From: Atrina japonica
Lineage: Eukaryota; Mollusca; Bivalvia; Pterioida; Pinnidae
Length of the DNA: 64,000 nucleotides
Direction of reading: 5' to 3'
Assembly: GCA_030159075.1 (NCBI GenBank)
Contig: BROG01000007.1
Location: 803,501-867,500 of the forward strand
Below the pieces are notes generated by a model, which saw nothing but the letters and a program-made list of their open reading frames with translations, had not been told where the DNA came from and did not search any database. The translations under genes and the position numbers were made by a program. Of this stretch, positions 47,031 to 59,529 are shown piece after piece (position 1 is the stretch's first letter; every line of letters begins with the position of its first letter).

Positions 47031-50000
47031 GATGATATTAATTCCTGTAAACTATTTGAATGTTTGAGTTATTAATTTCAAATGTAAACATCTTTTGTAA
47101 ATAATAAATATTTTTTTTAGCTACTGTGTGTGTTTGGACAGGATATTAATGGATAAAATATATTTTCAATAGAAAACAAATTGAAATAATTTTTTCATAA
47201 AAGAGTGTATAATTATAAATCTCTTGTAATTGGCTCTGTGGAATTTTTCAAAACATTATTTATTTAACTAACCATAACTATTTCTGAACTTTTTGTTATT
47301 TTAAGAGAGGAAATAGAACAAAGTTTTATATCAACTTTTCGTGATATTAGATATTCATTGATACTATATATATCTACATTGTATAAACTTTATGACAAAA
47401 TTTTTGGAGTACAATCTAACTGAATATGAAAAAATTAGTCAATTGATATATACCATGACAGAATTTAAAGAAAATACAACGGTTTAAGCCAGCGTAACCT
47501 GTCTTATATTTGATATCTCGTTATTTTATATAAATTTACAAAATTTTTATCTAATATTTATAAGATAATCATATGTTCTGACTTTTTTTTCAAGTTTCTG
47601 AAATTTTGAACAAATGAATTAGTGACACTACTTTCTACGAAATATAATTTTATATGTGTCCAACATGGCTATCACACAGAGATATAGATACATGTATTTG
47701 TAAGTGATATTTACTCTTGAAAAAAAGGACATTAGAATTTTGAAGAAAGTTTTTATATACTTGAGCTTGTAAAAACCATATCCAACTTTTTAATAGCGTC
47801 AAACTTAAAGAAAGATAAGATAAATCTTATAGAAAATAATAAAAATAAATGAAATAAATTCAAACTAAAGGTAAACAAAGATTTAGATTTTATTGAGCCA
47901 TGATTATTTTATTTTTTTCTAATAAATTTGTATAAAATTACATTGTTAGAATTGAAAAATAGAGAAACTGTCTTATAAAGCGTAGATTTCATGTGCGTGT
48001 GCGTTGATATGTTAATATCGAACTGTCATTGGTGATAATGTATGAACACCTTACTTGATAATGACATGCTCCACTGATCTCAAATACTCTTAAACATTTC
48101 ACCCGGAGACGCATTTCATTTTGAATTGTATTTAAAGGTAACAAGATTAAGACTCCGTATTGATTCTCTTTTGTCAAACCAAACATTAATTTTTTTATTT
48201 GATTACAGAGATGACACATGAGAATTGTCAAATGCTATATCTTTATGTAATGGGATGATGACTACAACTTTACTTTCCATTTAACATTTTGGGGTGATCA
48301 TATTTCGCTGTAATTGTCCCGGCTGGATTCAGCCTCCAGCCATTCTTTTTTTAGGTGCTAGTTGACTGACCTCATGCAGGACATTGACCTACTGACCAAC
48401 CAGACCGATTTGTTTATTTTGGCATCAGATTCCTAGATATGATTTTAGCTATTGTGTACTGCAATCGAATGTCTTCGGGGATAAGACAAAACATTACCAG
48501 TGTTGCCAGATGGCCCTTATATGCAGATTCCACAAAAAGGCTTAGTAAGCTTAAAATATCTTAAGGGGGCACTGCCCACCTACTTAACAGGTTTTTATTA
48601 CAAAGAGAATATTTGATAATTTTGCTTCACAAGTTAAATTGTTTATAATTAGAGTCAGATGCCTCTATATTTATGCATTACAGAAAGTTTTAAAGGCCAT
48701 TAAATGATTACTTTTTCTGAATCATGGTTTTAAGCATTTACTTAATTTATCTAGTTTTGATTAAAATATTATTAGACTGTCATTTTGGCTTTCTTAATAG
48801 CAGATATTAATAGGTCTTAGGACTACAAATGGGATAATGCTTATTTTATATATGTGTATAATGCTACATCTGAATTGTTATGACATAACACCGACCTAAC
48901 ACCTTAATCTCTGGCAAAGGTTAATCAAGGCCAAGATGCCGTTTATGTATGATGTACAAGTATATAATTTTTTTTAGGTATACCTCTGGCAATATATATT
49001 ACAAGCCCCCTACTTCTTCATGTCCTTTCTAACTGTTTACAATAAACTAATCTTCTTACAAATTCATTATGTCCTCAGACACAGTAAAAAAAAAAACAAA
49101 TTCAAAGTTTTTATGGCAAAAACAAATAAAACAAAAAAATTCTGTGAATAGAATTCTGAAATGCTGAAATATTACCATCCAAGGATAATATAATCTTCTC
49201 TGTAGGAAAATAAGGGTATTTTAATTTTTCATGTAATTGGCAATGAATTTCAAGACAGGAAGAGAAAGGTGGGGGTGTCACCTGCCACTTTAACCGTAAT
49301 AATGAGTGTGAAGTGTGTCCCTAGGCATATCTAGACCATCAACAATGGCTTGTACATAAGGCGAAGTGGAAAAGGTTCCTCACTCTCCTGCTGTTGGAAT
49401 GGATATGTACGGCAGCAGTGATACGGGCATACCTGCTACTCGGAGAACAGTTAACTGTTAGATGTTATGGGGGAGCAGTGACCCATACAATTAGTTTTAA
49501 TCACATCTTCTAACATTATTGAGAGTTTTAATTGTGTAGAAACTGATTCAGAGAGGTTTTAATATCTCGTATTCAGTGTTCTGTTTCACAGAGTTTGTTT
49601 TAATAACTGATGTGGGCTCACACGTTGCCTTTTATTGTGATTACAAACCATGATGTGTATAACATTGTCAAATAAGACTTAGCCATCATTGAATGTGGAT
49701 ATTTTTCGATATAAGGAGACATTTTTCAGTACGAGGCCTACTCTTCTGGTTCTTACTTATAGCACATGACAGAAGTAGATGTCAGTGAACTCTCTGTTTG
49801 TCGGTTTCTGTTTGTCGGTTTCTGTAGTAAATGCATGCTTTCCAACATTTTTTCACCGTCTGTTGGTGTGATTTATGGAATGTTACGAATGTCTAAGAAA
49901 AACGTGATGTTCGGAAATAAAGTGTCACTCTGCTGCTGGTCAGGATGTTCGCAGGAAACAGATCGGTATGAACGGAAAAGGATGTTAGATTTTAAAGTAT

Positions 50001-50164
50001 TGTTTTCCTTTAATTAAATGAGTTCAGTGTAATGACAGTGTGTACACTATAAACATATATTTATAAGTACGAACACCACTGCCGATTGCGGTTATGATTG
50101 GGTTTAGTCTTTGAAATTAATACAAATCAGTTTTTGATTGATGGGCAATTGATGTGACAGGGAG
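47031..50164. other. No gene supported; slightly CpG-richer patch 49270-50000
   Basis: Mostly very AT-rich. Between 49270 and 50000 the composition shifts (GTACGGCAGCAGTGATACGG, TCGCAGGAAACAGATCGGTA) and an 83-codon frame (49766-50017) appears. It lies 5 kb upstream of CBFA2T exon A, so it could be 5' regulatory sequence, but no exon there gives the required phase with exon A. Confidence 0.35.
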
Positions 50165-52462
50165 ATTTAATTGTTCTACGTGTTAAGGTAGGATTTTTAA
50201 TTAATTTTGCTACATATACAGGTAGGCTTTGTATTTTTTTTACTTCATGAACAGGTAGGGTTTGTAGTCCATTGTTTTACTTGTAATGACAAACTTTGTA
50301 ATCACTTTACATGTTATATTTAGGCTTTGTAATAAAGCATTCTGATTGAAGAGAGACATTTTAATAATTATTTTTCATGCAAAAACAGGCTTTGTAATAA
50401 ATTGCTGTACTTGTTTTGGTAGGCTTTGAATAAATTGTCATACATGTAAAGGTATGCTTTGTAATGAATTGTTATACATATAATGGTAGGCATTTTGATA
50501 AGTTCTATATGTACAGGCAAGTTTGTAATGATTTATTATACATGTAATGATGGGGGTTTTAATACATTCTACATATACAGGCAAGTTTTGTAATAAATTG
50601 TTTCACATCTAATGGTAGGCCTGGTACAGACAAGCTTTGTAATAAATTGTTATGTAATAATAGGCTTGGTAATAAACAGGAAAGCTTCATAATTGATTGT
50701 TCAACTTGTTTAGGTATGCTTTGTAATGAGTTCTTCATGTACAGGTAGGCTTTGTAATAAGTTGTTATGCATGTCCAGGTAGGTTGTGTAACAGGTTGTT
50801 ATGTATGTACAGGTAGGCTTTGTAAGAAATTCTACATGTACAAATAGGCTTTGTAATAAGCTGTTCTACTTGTACAGGTAGGCTATGTAATAATTATTCT
50901 GATTGTACAGGTAGACTGTAAATGTTATTCTACATGTACAGGTAGGCTGTGTAATAGGTTATTGTACATGTAAAGGTAGGCTGTGTAATAGGTTGTTCTA
51001 CATGTACAGGTAGGCTTTGTAATAAGTTATTCTACTTGTACAGGTAGGTTTTGTAATAAGTTGTTCTGTATGTACAGGTAGACTATAATAGATTATTCTG
51101 CATGTACAGGTAGGCTTTGTAATAAGTTGTTCTACTTGTACAGGTAGGTTATGTAATAAGTTGTTCTGTATGTACAGGAAGACTAATAGTTTATTCAATA
51201 TGTACAGGTAGGCTGTGTAATAAGTTGTTCTGTATGTACAGGTAGACTGAAATATGTTATTCTGCATATACAGGTAGGCTTTGTAATAAGTTGTTCTACA
51301 TGTACAGGTAGGCTTTGTTATAAGTTGTTCTACTTATACAGGTAGGCTTAGTAAGAAGTTGTTCTATATATACAGATAGGCTTTATTATAAGTTGTTCTA
51401 CTTATACAGGTAGGCTTTGTGATAAGTTGTTCTACCTGTCCAGGTAGGCTTTGTAATAAGTTGTTCTACATGTACACGTAGGCTTTGTAATAAGTTGTTC
51501 TACATGTACAGGTAGGCTTTGTTATAAGTTGTTCTACATGTACAGGTAGGCTTTATAATAAGTTGTTCTACATGTACAGGTAGGCTTTATAATAAGATGT
51601 TCTACATGTACAGGTAGGCTTTATAATAAGTTGTTCTACATGTACAGGTACGCTTTATAATAAGTTGTTCTACATGTACAGGTAGGCTTTATAATAAGAT
51701 GTTCTACATGTACAGGTAGGCTTTATAATAAGTTGTTCTACATGTACAGGTACGCTTTGTTATAAGTTGTTCTACATGTACAGGTACGCTTTGTTATAAG
51801 TTGTTCTACATGTACAGGTATGCTTTGTTATAAGTTGTTCTACATGTACAGGTAGGCTTTGTTATAAGTTGTTCTACATGTACAGGTATGCTTTGTTATA
51901 AGTTGTTCTACATGTACAGGTAGGCTTTATAATAAGTTGTTCTACATGTACAGGTACGCTTTGTTATAAGTTGTTCTACATGTACAGGTACGCTTTGTTA
52001 TAAGTTGTTCTACATGTACAGGTATGCTTTGTTATAAGTTGTTCTACAGGTAGGCTTTATAATAAGTTGTTCTACATGTACAGGTAGGCTTTGTTATAAG
52101 TTGTTCTACATGTACAGGTACGCTTTGTTATAAGTTGTTCTACATGTACAGGTAGGCTTTGTTATAAGTTGTTCTACATGTACAGGTATGCTTTGTTATA
52201 AGTTGTTCTACATGTACAGGTAGGCTTTATAATAAGTTGTTCTACATGTACAGGTACGCTTTGTTATAAGTTGTTCTACATGTACAGGTACGCTTTGTTA
52301 TAAGTTGTTCTACATGTACAGGTATGCTTTGTTATAAGTTGTTCTACATGTACAGGTAGGCTTTATAATAAGTTGTTCTACATGTACAGGTATGCTTTGT
52401 TATAAGTTGTTCTACATGTACAGGTAGGCTTTATAATAAGTTGTTCTACCTGTACAGGTACG
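50165..52462. repeat. 34-bp minisatellite, ~65 units, 2.3 kb, with higher-order structure
   Basis: The core unit is TACAGGTAGGCTTTGTTATA plus AGTTGTTCTACATG. The left third (50165-50950) is highly diverged, while the right half is nearly uniform. Variant letters (GGTAGG/GGTACG/GGTATG; TTGTTATA/TTATAATA) form ordered blocks: 51822-52048 recurs with no difference exactly 300 bases downstream at 52122-52348. One unit near 52048 lacks ~14 bases. Confidence 0.97.
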
Positions 52463-52781
52463 CTTTGAAACCTTGCAGCACTGCAGACCATAATTGACTG
52501 ATCTAAGATAATAGAAAAAGGCATATCATTTATATAATTAGGGGTCAAAAGATGAAATTATATAGAAAAAGCACCTGGATGGTAATTTTGTCTCTTTTCC
52601 GTAATCTGAGATATAATTGTCACTTAAGTTGACAGAATTTACATGGCTTTCTGGAATGTCCAATTTCGTAAACATATTAAAGTTCAAAGTATTATGACAA
52701 ATTATCTATTTCCTTTTTTCCATGTATAGTTACAAGTATTTCTTAGGCTTTCTTCATTTATTTTCACTATTGAAGGTTTTA
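52463..52781. other. No gene seen
   Basis: AT-rich spacer. Confidence 0.45.
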
Positions 52782-52892
52782 GTACAGTGGAACCTGTCTT
52801 GAGAGACCACCACCATGAAAGACCACCTGTCTGTTGAGAGACCACATTTCAGTGTCAGATAGGGTGGTATCATAGGATAGTTTCCACTGTAA
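52782..52892. mobile_element. CAGTGGAACCTG-type MITE, copy 7 (short, 110 bp)
   Basis: ACAGTGGAACCTGTCTTGAG to GGATAGTTTCCACTGTAAT; the interior ACCACATTTCAGTGTCAGAT is intact and lacks the long form's middle part. This is the cleanest short copy in the window. Confidence 0.8.
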
Positions 52893-53326
52893 TAATTCAG
52901 ATTTTGATGTTGAATTTCACTTGCATTTTTATTTTGTTTTATTTTCACCATTTCCAGTGACCTTGGAATAATCTGATGATAATATATGTACTTGAGACAT
53001 CAGTTTTTGCATACTAATGAAGTTCTTGCATAATAAATATATGAGTATATAAGTAAACAAAACAAATGAAAACATACCATTATCAATACACTTTTATCTA
53101 TTTTAATGATCACAAAAATTTGGTTAGCTTGATAATCACCAGAAAATAGTGAAAGTACTGGAAAGTACCAGTTACAGGAAGCCAAAAGATGTGCAATTAC
53201 TGATGTACGTGACAATACTGAATAGATGGCCAAACGATATACTTTGTACCTGTGATTTTTATCTCACCTGTGCAGGTGGGGAGGGGAGCTTATCCTATCA
53301 CCCCACTGTCTGATAACAAAGACTGG
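52893..53326. other. No gene seen
   Basis: AT-rich spacer. Confidence 0.45.
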
Positions 53327-53415
53327 TTAACTCATCAACCCCAGAAAAACAATGGACTCTTCTGTAAATCAATGACTCAGACCAGTCCAAATGTGTCTTT
53401 AGGGGTGAATGAGTA
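53327..53415 (-). mobile_element. TTAA-bounded ~90-bp hairpin MITE, copy 7
   Basis: TTAACTCATCAACCCCAGAA to TCTTTAGGGGTGAATGAGT. Both inverted ends are well kept; the right TTAA is lost. Confidence 0.82.
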
Positions 53416-54140
53416 GAGGTCAGGTTTACCTGCTTTTCTTTCTTATACATAAACTAACACAGTAAATGTATATGTCTTATGTTTGTTAGCACATGCTATA
53501 TACTACAGATGGTGGATGGTATTGATTTTACAAAAATAGCCCCCTTTTTTGGACTTGGTCTATTTTTAATTCTGTGTTTGAGGTCGGATTATAACTATGT
53601 TGGTGTGAGTCGAGCTTTGTAATGTCTTGGTTGCCCTATGTCTTGTTTATTATGACATTTCATTTGAGTACACTGCCATCTGTTCTGTCTTGAATAACTG
53701 AATATGTATTTAATCACACTTGATAGGTACAGTAATAAATTCTGTACATGTATTCTCATAGTGTGGAACTCCTTGTGAGAGTAAAAAAAAAAAATATACT
53801 TCTCGAGTGTTATGATCTGTGTGTTCTTGTGCAATGCATATTTACAATTTCCCTGACAAAAATGTCATGGAGACCATGACAAGACCATGACCTACCACCG
53901 GATATATTATTGCTAAACTAGATACAGTGAAAGGTACATGATCAGTGAAAAGTACATAATCAGAAAAAAAAGTTGTAAACATTAACTCTTGAGTCTGAGG
54001 TCAGTAGGTTAAAAGTCAAGGTCAAACAGATACATTTCTCATAGTGAGTATTGTTAAGGACTACATAGTTGTCTCCCTTTAGGATGTTTTTATTTTGTGA
54101 TTTTTTACCATTGTTTCAGCTATTATGTTTCTTATGTTTG
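53416..54140. other. No gene seen
   Basis: AT-rich spacer. Confidence 0.45.
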
Positions 54141-54231
54141 TTAAAGTCACTCACCCCTAAAGACACATTTGGACTGGCCTAATCATTGATTTACAGAATA
54201 GTCTATTGTTTTTCAGGGCCTGATGAGTTAA
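54141..54231 (+). mobile_element. TTAA-bounded ~90-bp hairpin MITE, copy 8
   Basis: TTAAAGTCACTCACCCCTAA to TCAGGGCCTGATGAGTTAA. TTAA is present on both sides. Confidence 0.82.
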
Positions 54232-55005
54232 CAAGAATTTATCTATACTGTTACACATTACTGTTGATGTTTAGGTTAACACAACTACTCGGAAGCCAGT
54301 ACATCATAAATATGTAATTTTGACATCTGTCCCAAACTGGTATACCAAATATCAAGCTAGACTCCTCCAGCTGAATTGATTCACACTGTGTAACTTTATT
54401 CATTGTGGAAATAATGTTTACCAAAGGTTTCATGTTATGGTTTTCATGCTCTTGAAAAAATTCCCAGGTTATAATTCCCTATGTTTAATCTAATGCTAAT
54501 GTTAGCCCTACAGATCATAATAAACTGGTCTAAAATAATAGAAAAGAAGATACCATTCAGATAAAGAGGGATGAAAAGGTTTAAAATGTAGGGTCCTTTT
54601 AAGTAAAAATTTGGTTTGGATATTAGCGTATTCAACCCTTTTTGATAATATAATTGCCCTTTGTAATTGACGTTAAGGAGAGTTCACTGTGTAAAAGGGT
54701 TGTGTATGTCAAACAAAAAAACCCAAATGGCTGATTTCACTTTTGTTTCATATTATCCTCTACTGACACACTTTTAATGGCCATCTTGACCATATGACAT
54801 AACTTCACATTTATTTGGTGTTCTGTGTTGCATGTGAACTTATTGTCATATGCCCTGTCTGTCTCCCATGATTACTTATACTTTAGATCTGTTTAGAAAG
54901 CAGTGGATGAACTCATCACAAATAACGAATTTGCAAATTTGAGAACGTTAGCCTGAAATCTATGACAAGTTCTGAGTTTTGACAGTGTGTTTTATCTGTT
55001 TTCAG
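54232..55005. other. Sequence upstream of CBFA2T exon A
   Basis: No exon recognised. The last 20 bases form the pyrimidine tract and AG of the exon A acceptor (TGTTTTATCTGTTTTCAG), which argues that this is intron, not promoter. Confidence 0.55.
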
Positions 55006-55155
55006 ATTACTGTGACAACATAATGCCCGAGTCGCCAGACATCAAAGTTGTTACTCAACATCCTTCACCGCCTAGCAACAATATGACGGGAGGGATGCCA
55101 AACCCTACCGGTAGAGAGTTATCTAGACCCCTCTCTGGAGGCAGCAATATATCTT
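55006..55155 (+). CDS. CBFA2T: CBFA2T exon A: N-terminal segment with MPESP start
   Basis: The acceptor is a TTTTATCTGTTTTCAG tract ending at 55005; the donor is GTAAGT at 55156. The frame is fixed by the next exon: one base (T55155) is left for the split codon. In frame, the ATG at 55023 begins [18 protein letters not shown] and the exon gives 44 whole codons after it. Vertebrate MTG8 has MPDSPVDVKTQ at the same place, preceded by a Tyr-Cys pair. Here the 17 nt before the ATG also read Tyr-Cys-Asp-Asn-Ile in frame, with the first codon split (two bases in this exon). This suggests that the reading frame may extend into an upstream exon, as in long vertebrate isoforms. Whether translation starts at 55023 or upstream is open. 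The segment is expected to be disordered. Confidence 0.9.
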
Positions 55156-58100
55156 GTAAGTATATAATGTGTTGAGGCATGGTTAGTACATGTACATATA
55201 TGTTTATTGTTTTTATGATGTTGTTGAGGTTTGTCTAATTCCTGTCCTGTATCAGTAAAAAATCCATCAAAATTTAAATGTTATGCCTGCTACAACCAAG
55301 ACCAATATGTACTATCCATATATGGTAAAAAGATAGTAGTCAACTCTGACCATTCCCATCACTTTGGTTACATAGCTAATGATCTCCTCTAATTCCCTTT
55401 CTGTGTAGTATTTGAGGCCTCTTCTAGTTATCTGCCTATGTAGTACTTTGGACCTCTGCCTCCATAGTACTTGAGCCTCAACTAATTGCCTTGCCTCTGA
55501 AGTATTTGAAGCCTCTTCTAATTATCTGCCTCTGTAGTATACTTGAAGCTTTCACAAAGTGTCCCTCCTCTGTAGTGTTAGTGGCCTTCTCTAATTATCT
55601 TCCTCAGTAGTACTTGGGGCTTTCACTAAGTGCCTTTTTTCCTCCATAGTATTTTAGACCTCTTCTAATTATCTGCCTCTGTAGTACTTGAAGCCTCCAT
55701 TCTCTGTAGTGTTAGTAGCCTCCTCTAATTGTCTGCCTCTGTAGTACTTAGGCCTTCACTAAGTGCCTTTCCTCCAAAGTATATTATGCCACTTCTAATT
55801 ATCTGCTTCTGTAGCACTTAAAGCCTCCACCAGTGCCCTACCTCTGCAGTAGGCCAATTTGACGACTCATCTCTTTAGGTACTACGGCTTCCTTCAATGC
55901 CACATGCCTTTATTAAATATGATCCTTTGTAACTCTCCTTTTCCTGTAGTAACTAAGGACCCCTCTAATGCCCCTGCCCCTGTAATAACTTGGGCCTCCT
56001 CTAATGTCCCTATGTTACCAGAGTTTACTAATGTTTATCATTTACCTGTACTATAACACTTCAGTTACCAGTTACGGGATCTCTTGCTAAACAAGAACTA
56101 AATGCACCTGTCAGCTGTAAATTTGTACAGGTATTGGTCCACCTTAATTAACCTAGATCACTTTTATCTATTATCTTACTTATGACATAGTATATTTCTG
56201 CTAAACATCTGACAGATTTTCTCAATATGAGCCACACATGTTTCTGTTCCCTTGCACTACTAGTAAGATAAACTTGGTTACATATAATTTGGCTGATCTT
56301 CAAAGAATGATCTATCTTTCTAGACCATACAATAATTTGAAGCAGGTGTGAATATTTTCCAAAGAATGACATAACGATTGTCTATAGAATGATATTTTAC
56401 GAGAAGAAGCGAGAGACATCTAAACCTTACATCTAGGCGCATGTGAATACAATAATTCAAACACAATAATTCAAACGGTAACAAGCGTATGTTTCAACTC
56501 TGCCCATTCGGCATTTGATAATTATCAAAATTCATTAAATATTACAAAAATTATTATTATTTGAAACATGTTTTCAATAAAAAGATAAAAATGTACATGT
56601 ATTTGAGAGATGGAAAAAAAGTGTACTTTGGCATATTTTGATAGATAGAAAAGAAAAGTAGATTCTGATAATTTTTGCAACGATATTTTTAGAAATCTGC
56701 ACTTAAACTGTTTAATTTCACTCCCTCTGAAAAATCATTTGCATTTAAGAATGCCAATTTTTTCACTTGTGTTATTACAGAAAATTTTCAACTTTTCACA
56801 ACAAACATTAGTGAAATAGATGAGATTTTTTTTGGATCAGTTTCAGACTACAGAAGAGATAGGGAAAATACAGACTTCAAAGTGAACTTATTAAATTGTC
56901 CTAATCATGTAGTACTTTTGAATTACCGTATGCAGGGATTGCAATAAGTTTTCAAGTAGGAGGTAAATCTGTAAAAGTAGGTGGAAGATAATAATTGAGC
57001 GTCAAAGGTGCCATTCTTCTAGCGGGGTCCAGGAGCATGCCCCCATGGAAAAATTTGAATTTCAGAATTCCAGAAATGGCATATACATAAATATATATAT
57101 ATATATATATGAAATGTTCTTATATTATTACATACAAGCCCTATTTACATCATCTGAAAGAGAATATTAAAATTGATATTACTGGTACATTTCTGATAAC
57201 AGATGGACCATTCATTTAATGCCAAAAATCTATGAATTTATGATTGATAAGACTTTGTGTGGTATTGACAATCTCAAAACTGAAGGTTGCCTAAATTTGT
57301 TCTTGTCACAATGTGTGTTGGTTAAAGGAAATCGAAACTACAATTTTTCTGTATCCACTTGAGTTCCCGTAGTTGCATGACCTATCTGCTACTTAGATAT
57401 TCCAGAAGTGTAAAATTATAGTCAAGTGCTAGTTGGTTTTTCCAGTGACAGTAGACTCTGATTTGTGAGTTTTACAGTGCTTGGATAGTATCATTTATAC
57501 AGTGTATTTATACAATGGAACCTTGTTGTTGAGATTAACTAACTGACTGACTCAAAATAGTAATAACTTTTCACATTTTCTACCTTTTTTCTAACTACAT
57601 AAGGATATTTTTTTTAACAAAAAAAAATGTAGTGACTATTCCTGTGCCAGGTTCAAAACATAAGAAGTGAAAGTCACGGGTCTTCCAGATGAGACTTATA
57701 ACCAAAGTCCCATAAAAGAACTCTTAACTGCAATGGCATTAGTCCATAGCACAGGTCAAAATTTGTTGCACTTTTCTCAAAGCTGATGACGTCTCCATAT
57801 TGGTAGAAAAATTCTTGGTAGGATGTTTGAATGTCGTTTTTTTTTGTTTTGTTTTTTTTTCAAAAATTTGTAGTCATGGTGACCTATTGTTTAATGAAAG
57901 AGGAGAGAGCGCAGTTACATTGAAATATCCAAGAACAGACAACTGGCCTTCCGCAAGTAAAATGGCAAAATCTCTCAACTTAGGTTACATCCAGCAGGGT
58001 TTAAATCTACAGTGACTAGAGGCAAGACGTCATGGTTTTTAAAGTGCAATGCTCTAACCACTTCACCACAGAGGCCTTGGTTGGATGTAAAATGACAATA

Positions 58101-59490
58101 AAACCAAATAAATGGAACGTTATAATGTGGTGTACTTCTCTACCATTGGGAAAATGGAGATACCACTGTTACATACAGAGCCGGCCTGGCTCAGTCGGTA
58201 GCGCGCTCGACTCTTGGTCGTGAGTTCGAGTCCAGTTGGCAGCAGGTTGGTTTCCTGTCCTTCGGTTGAGACAGTAAAAACCGAGGTCCCGTGTCACAAT
58301 AGGTGTCGGCACGTTTAAAAACCCTTACGGCTCAATGGCCGTAAGTGCCGATCATAGGCCAGAATTTGAAGCCCTTCACCGGCATATGGTGACATCCCCA
58401 TATGAGTGAAAGATTCTTGAGTGGGACGTTAAACAACATTAAACAAACAAACAAACCTTTACATACATGTAACTAAGAAATTGTTGAGTGCAGTATAAAA
58501 CACCAGTGAACATAGGGAATGTACAAATGTACCAGTTATATTGGCCAATATACACACTTTTAACCCTAGATGTACTCGACCTTCCGTCATCATAGGTCCA
58601 TGAAAAACTTAACCAATGAGCTTGATTATGAGATTTAATTGGCTCATCATGCAGCAGAAACTGTATTAAACAAAAACACAGGTTAGACGTTGGTTTAACC
58701 TGGGCATAAACAGTAAATTGTTGTTCCAGGTGTCCCAAATCGGGAGTGGTGTATTGGTTCGTGTTTTTACAGAACTTAATTCTGGTCACTGTGGAAAGAT
58801 ATCACATCATGCAGATGACAAATCATGTGTAAATTCTGTATGAAAATAATTTCAATATTGGACCACACAAATTACTGATACAGCAAGGATTTTTATTTAC
58901 TCTGTAACAACACCAGAGCACCTTTGGGACGGTGCCAGCAATGCATACTATAAACGTTAATTGTGCAGTATGTCCAGGATGTTACTAATTTCTGATACAG
59001 TTTCTTCTCATTGTCACAAGCATCAAATGAAAACAATATGTACATGTGTAGATTACACCCAAACAGCGGACAATTATGTTACATATGCAGTTGAGCCATC
59101 TACAATGCCAGATGAGATCAGAGATGAACAAGGAAACTTACATCAAGTATTTACTTATCTACACCTTGTTGTATCAAAAACAGCTCCTACTTAAAACAGG
59201 AAGAGTAATTAAGAAAGCTTTAATAGAACTTGATTGAAAGATGATATATATAGCACAGATGTGGGTAGCCCCAACAGGTGATATGTTATAGAACAGACAG
59301 ACTCAGATTATCATGAAATCTTGTGGAGTAAAACAGCGGATAAATGAGGTATAAACATGTCAATACACATTTGCTGTAGCCCCGTAACAGGTGAAACTAA
59401 CAGAAGTGTTTTGTTTCAAGTCGTAAAAAGATAAAAACATCCCATTTAAAGATGCCAGAAACACTTGTTATACCAAATGTACACACACAC

Positions 59491-59529
<39 letters not shown>

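Noticed and set aside
49864..49970. Upstream CBFA2T coding exon ending at CGGATC-like GTATGA donor
   Set aside because: The open frame would leave two bases before the donor, but exon A needs one; the peptide also does not resemble known MTG N-termini.
50998..51267. 89-codon minus-strand frame with repeated Thr-Cys-Thr and Leu-Leu
   Set aside because: Product of the 34-bp tandem repeat; unit length not divisible by three, so frames shift between units.
58180..58252. tRNA gene with good A and B boxes
   Set aside because: No matching acceptor stem or 73-base cloverleaf end; the sequence continues into a SINE body and is flanked by a 9-bp target duplication.
58961..59194. 77-codon frame with mixed composition in the CBFA2T intron
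   Set aside because: No acceptor/donor pair with matching phase and no similarity to ETO-family proteins; treated as chance.
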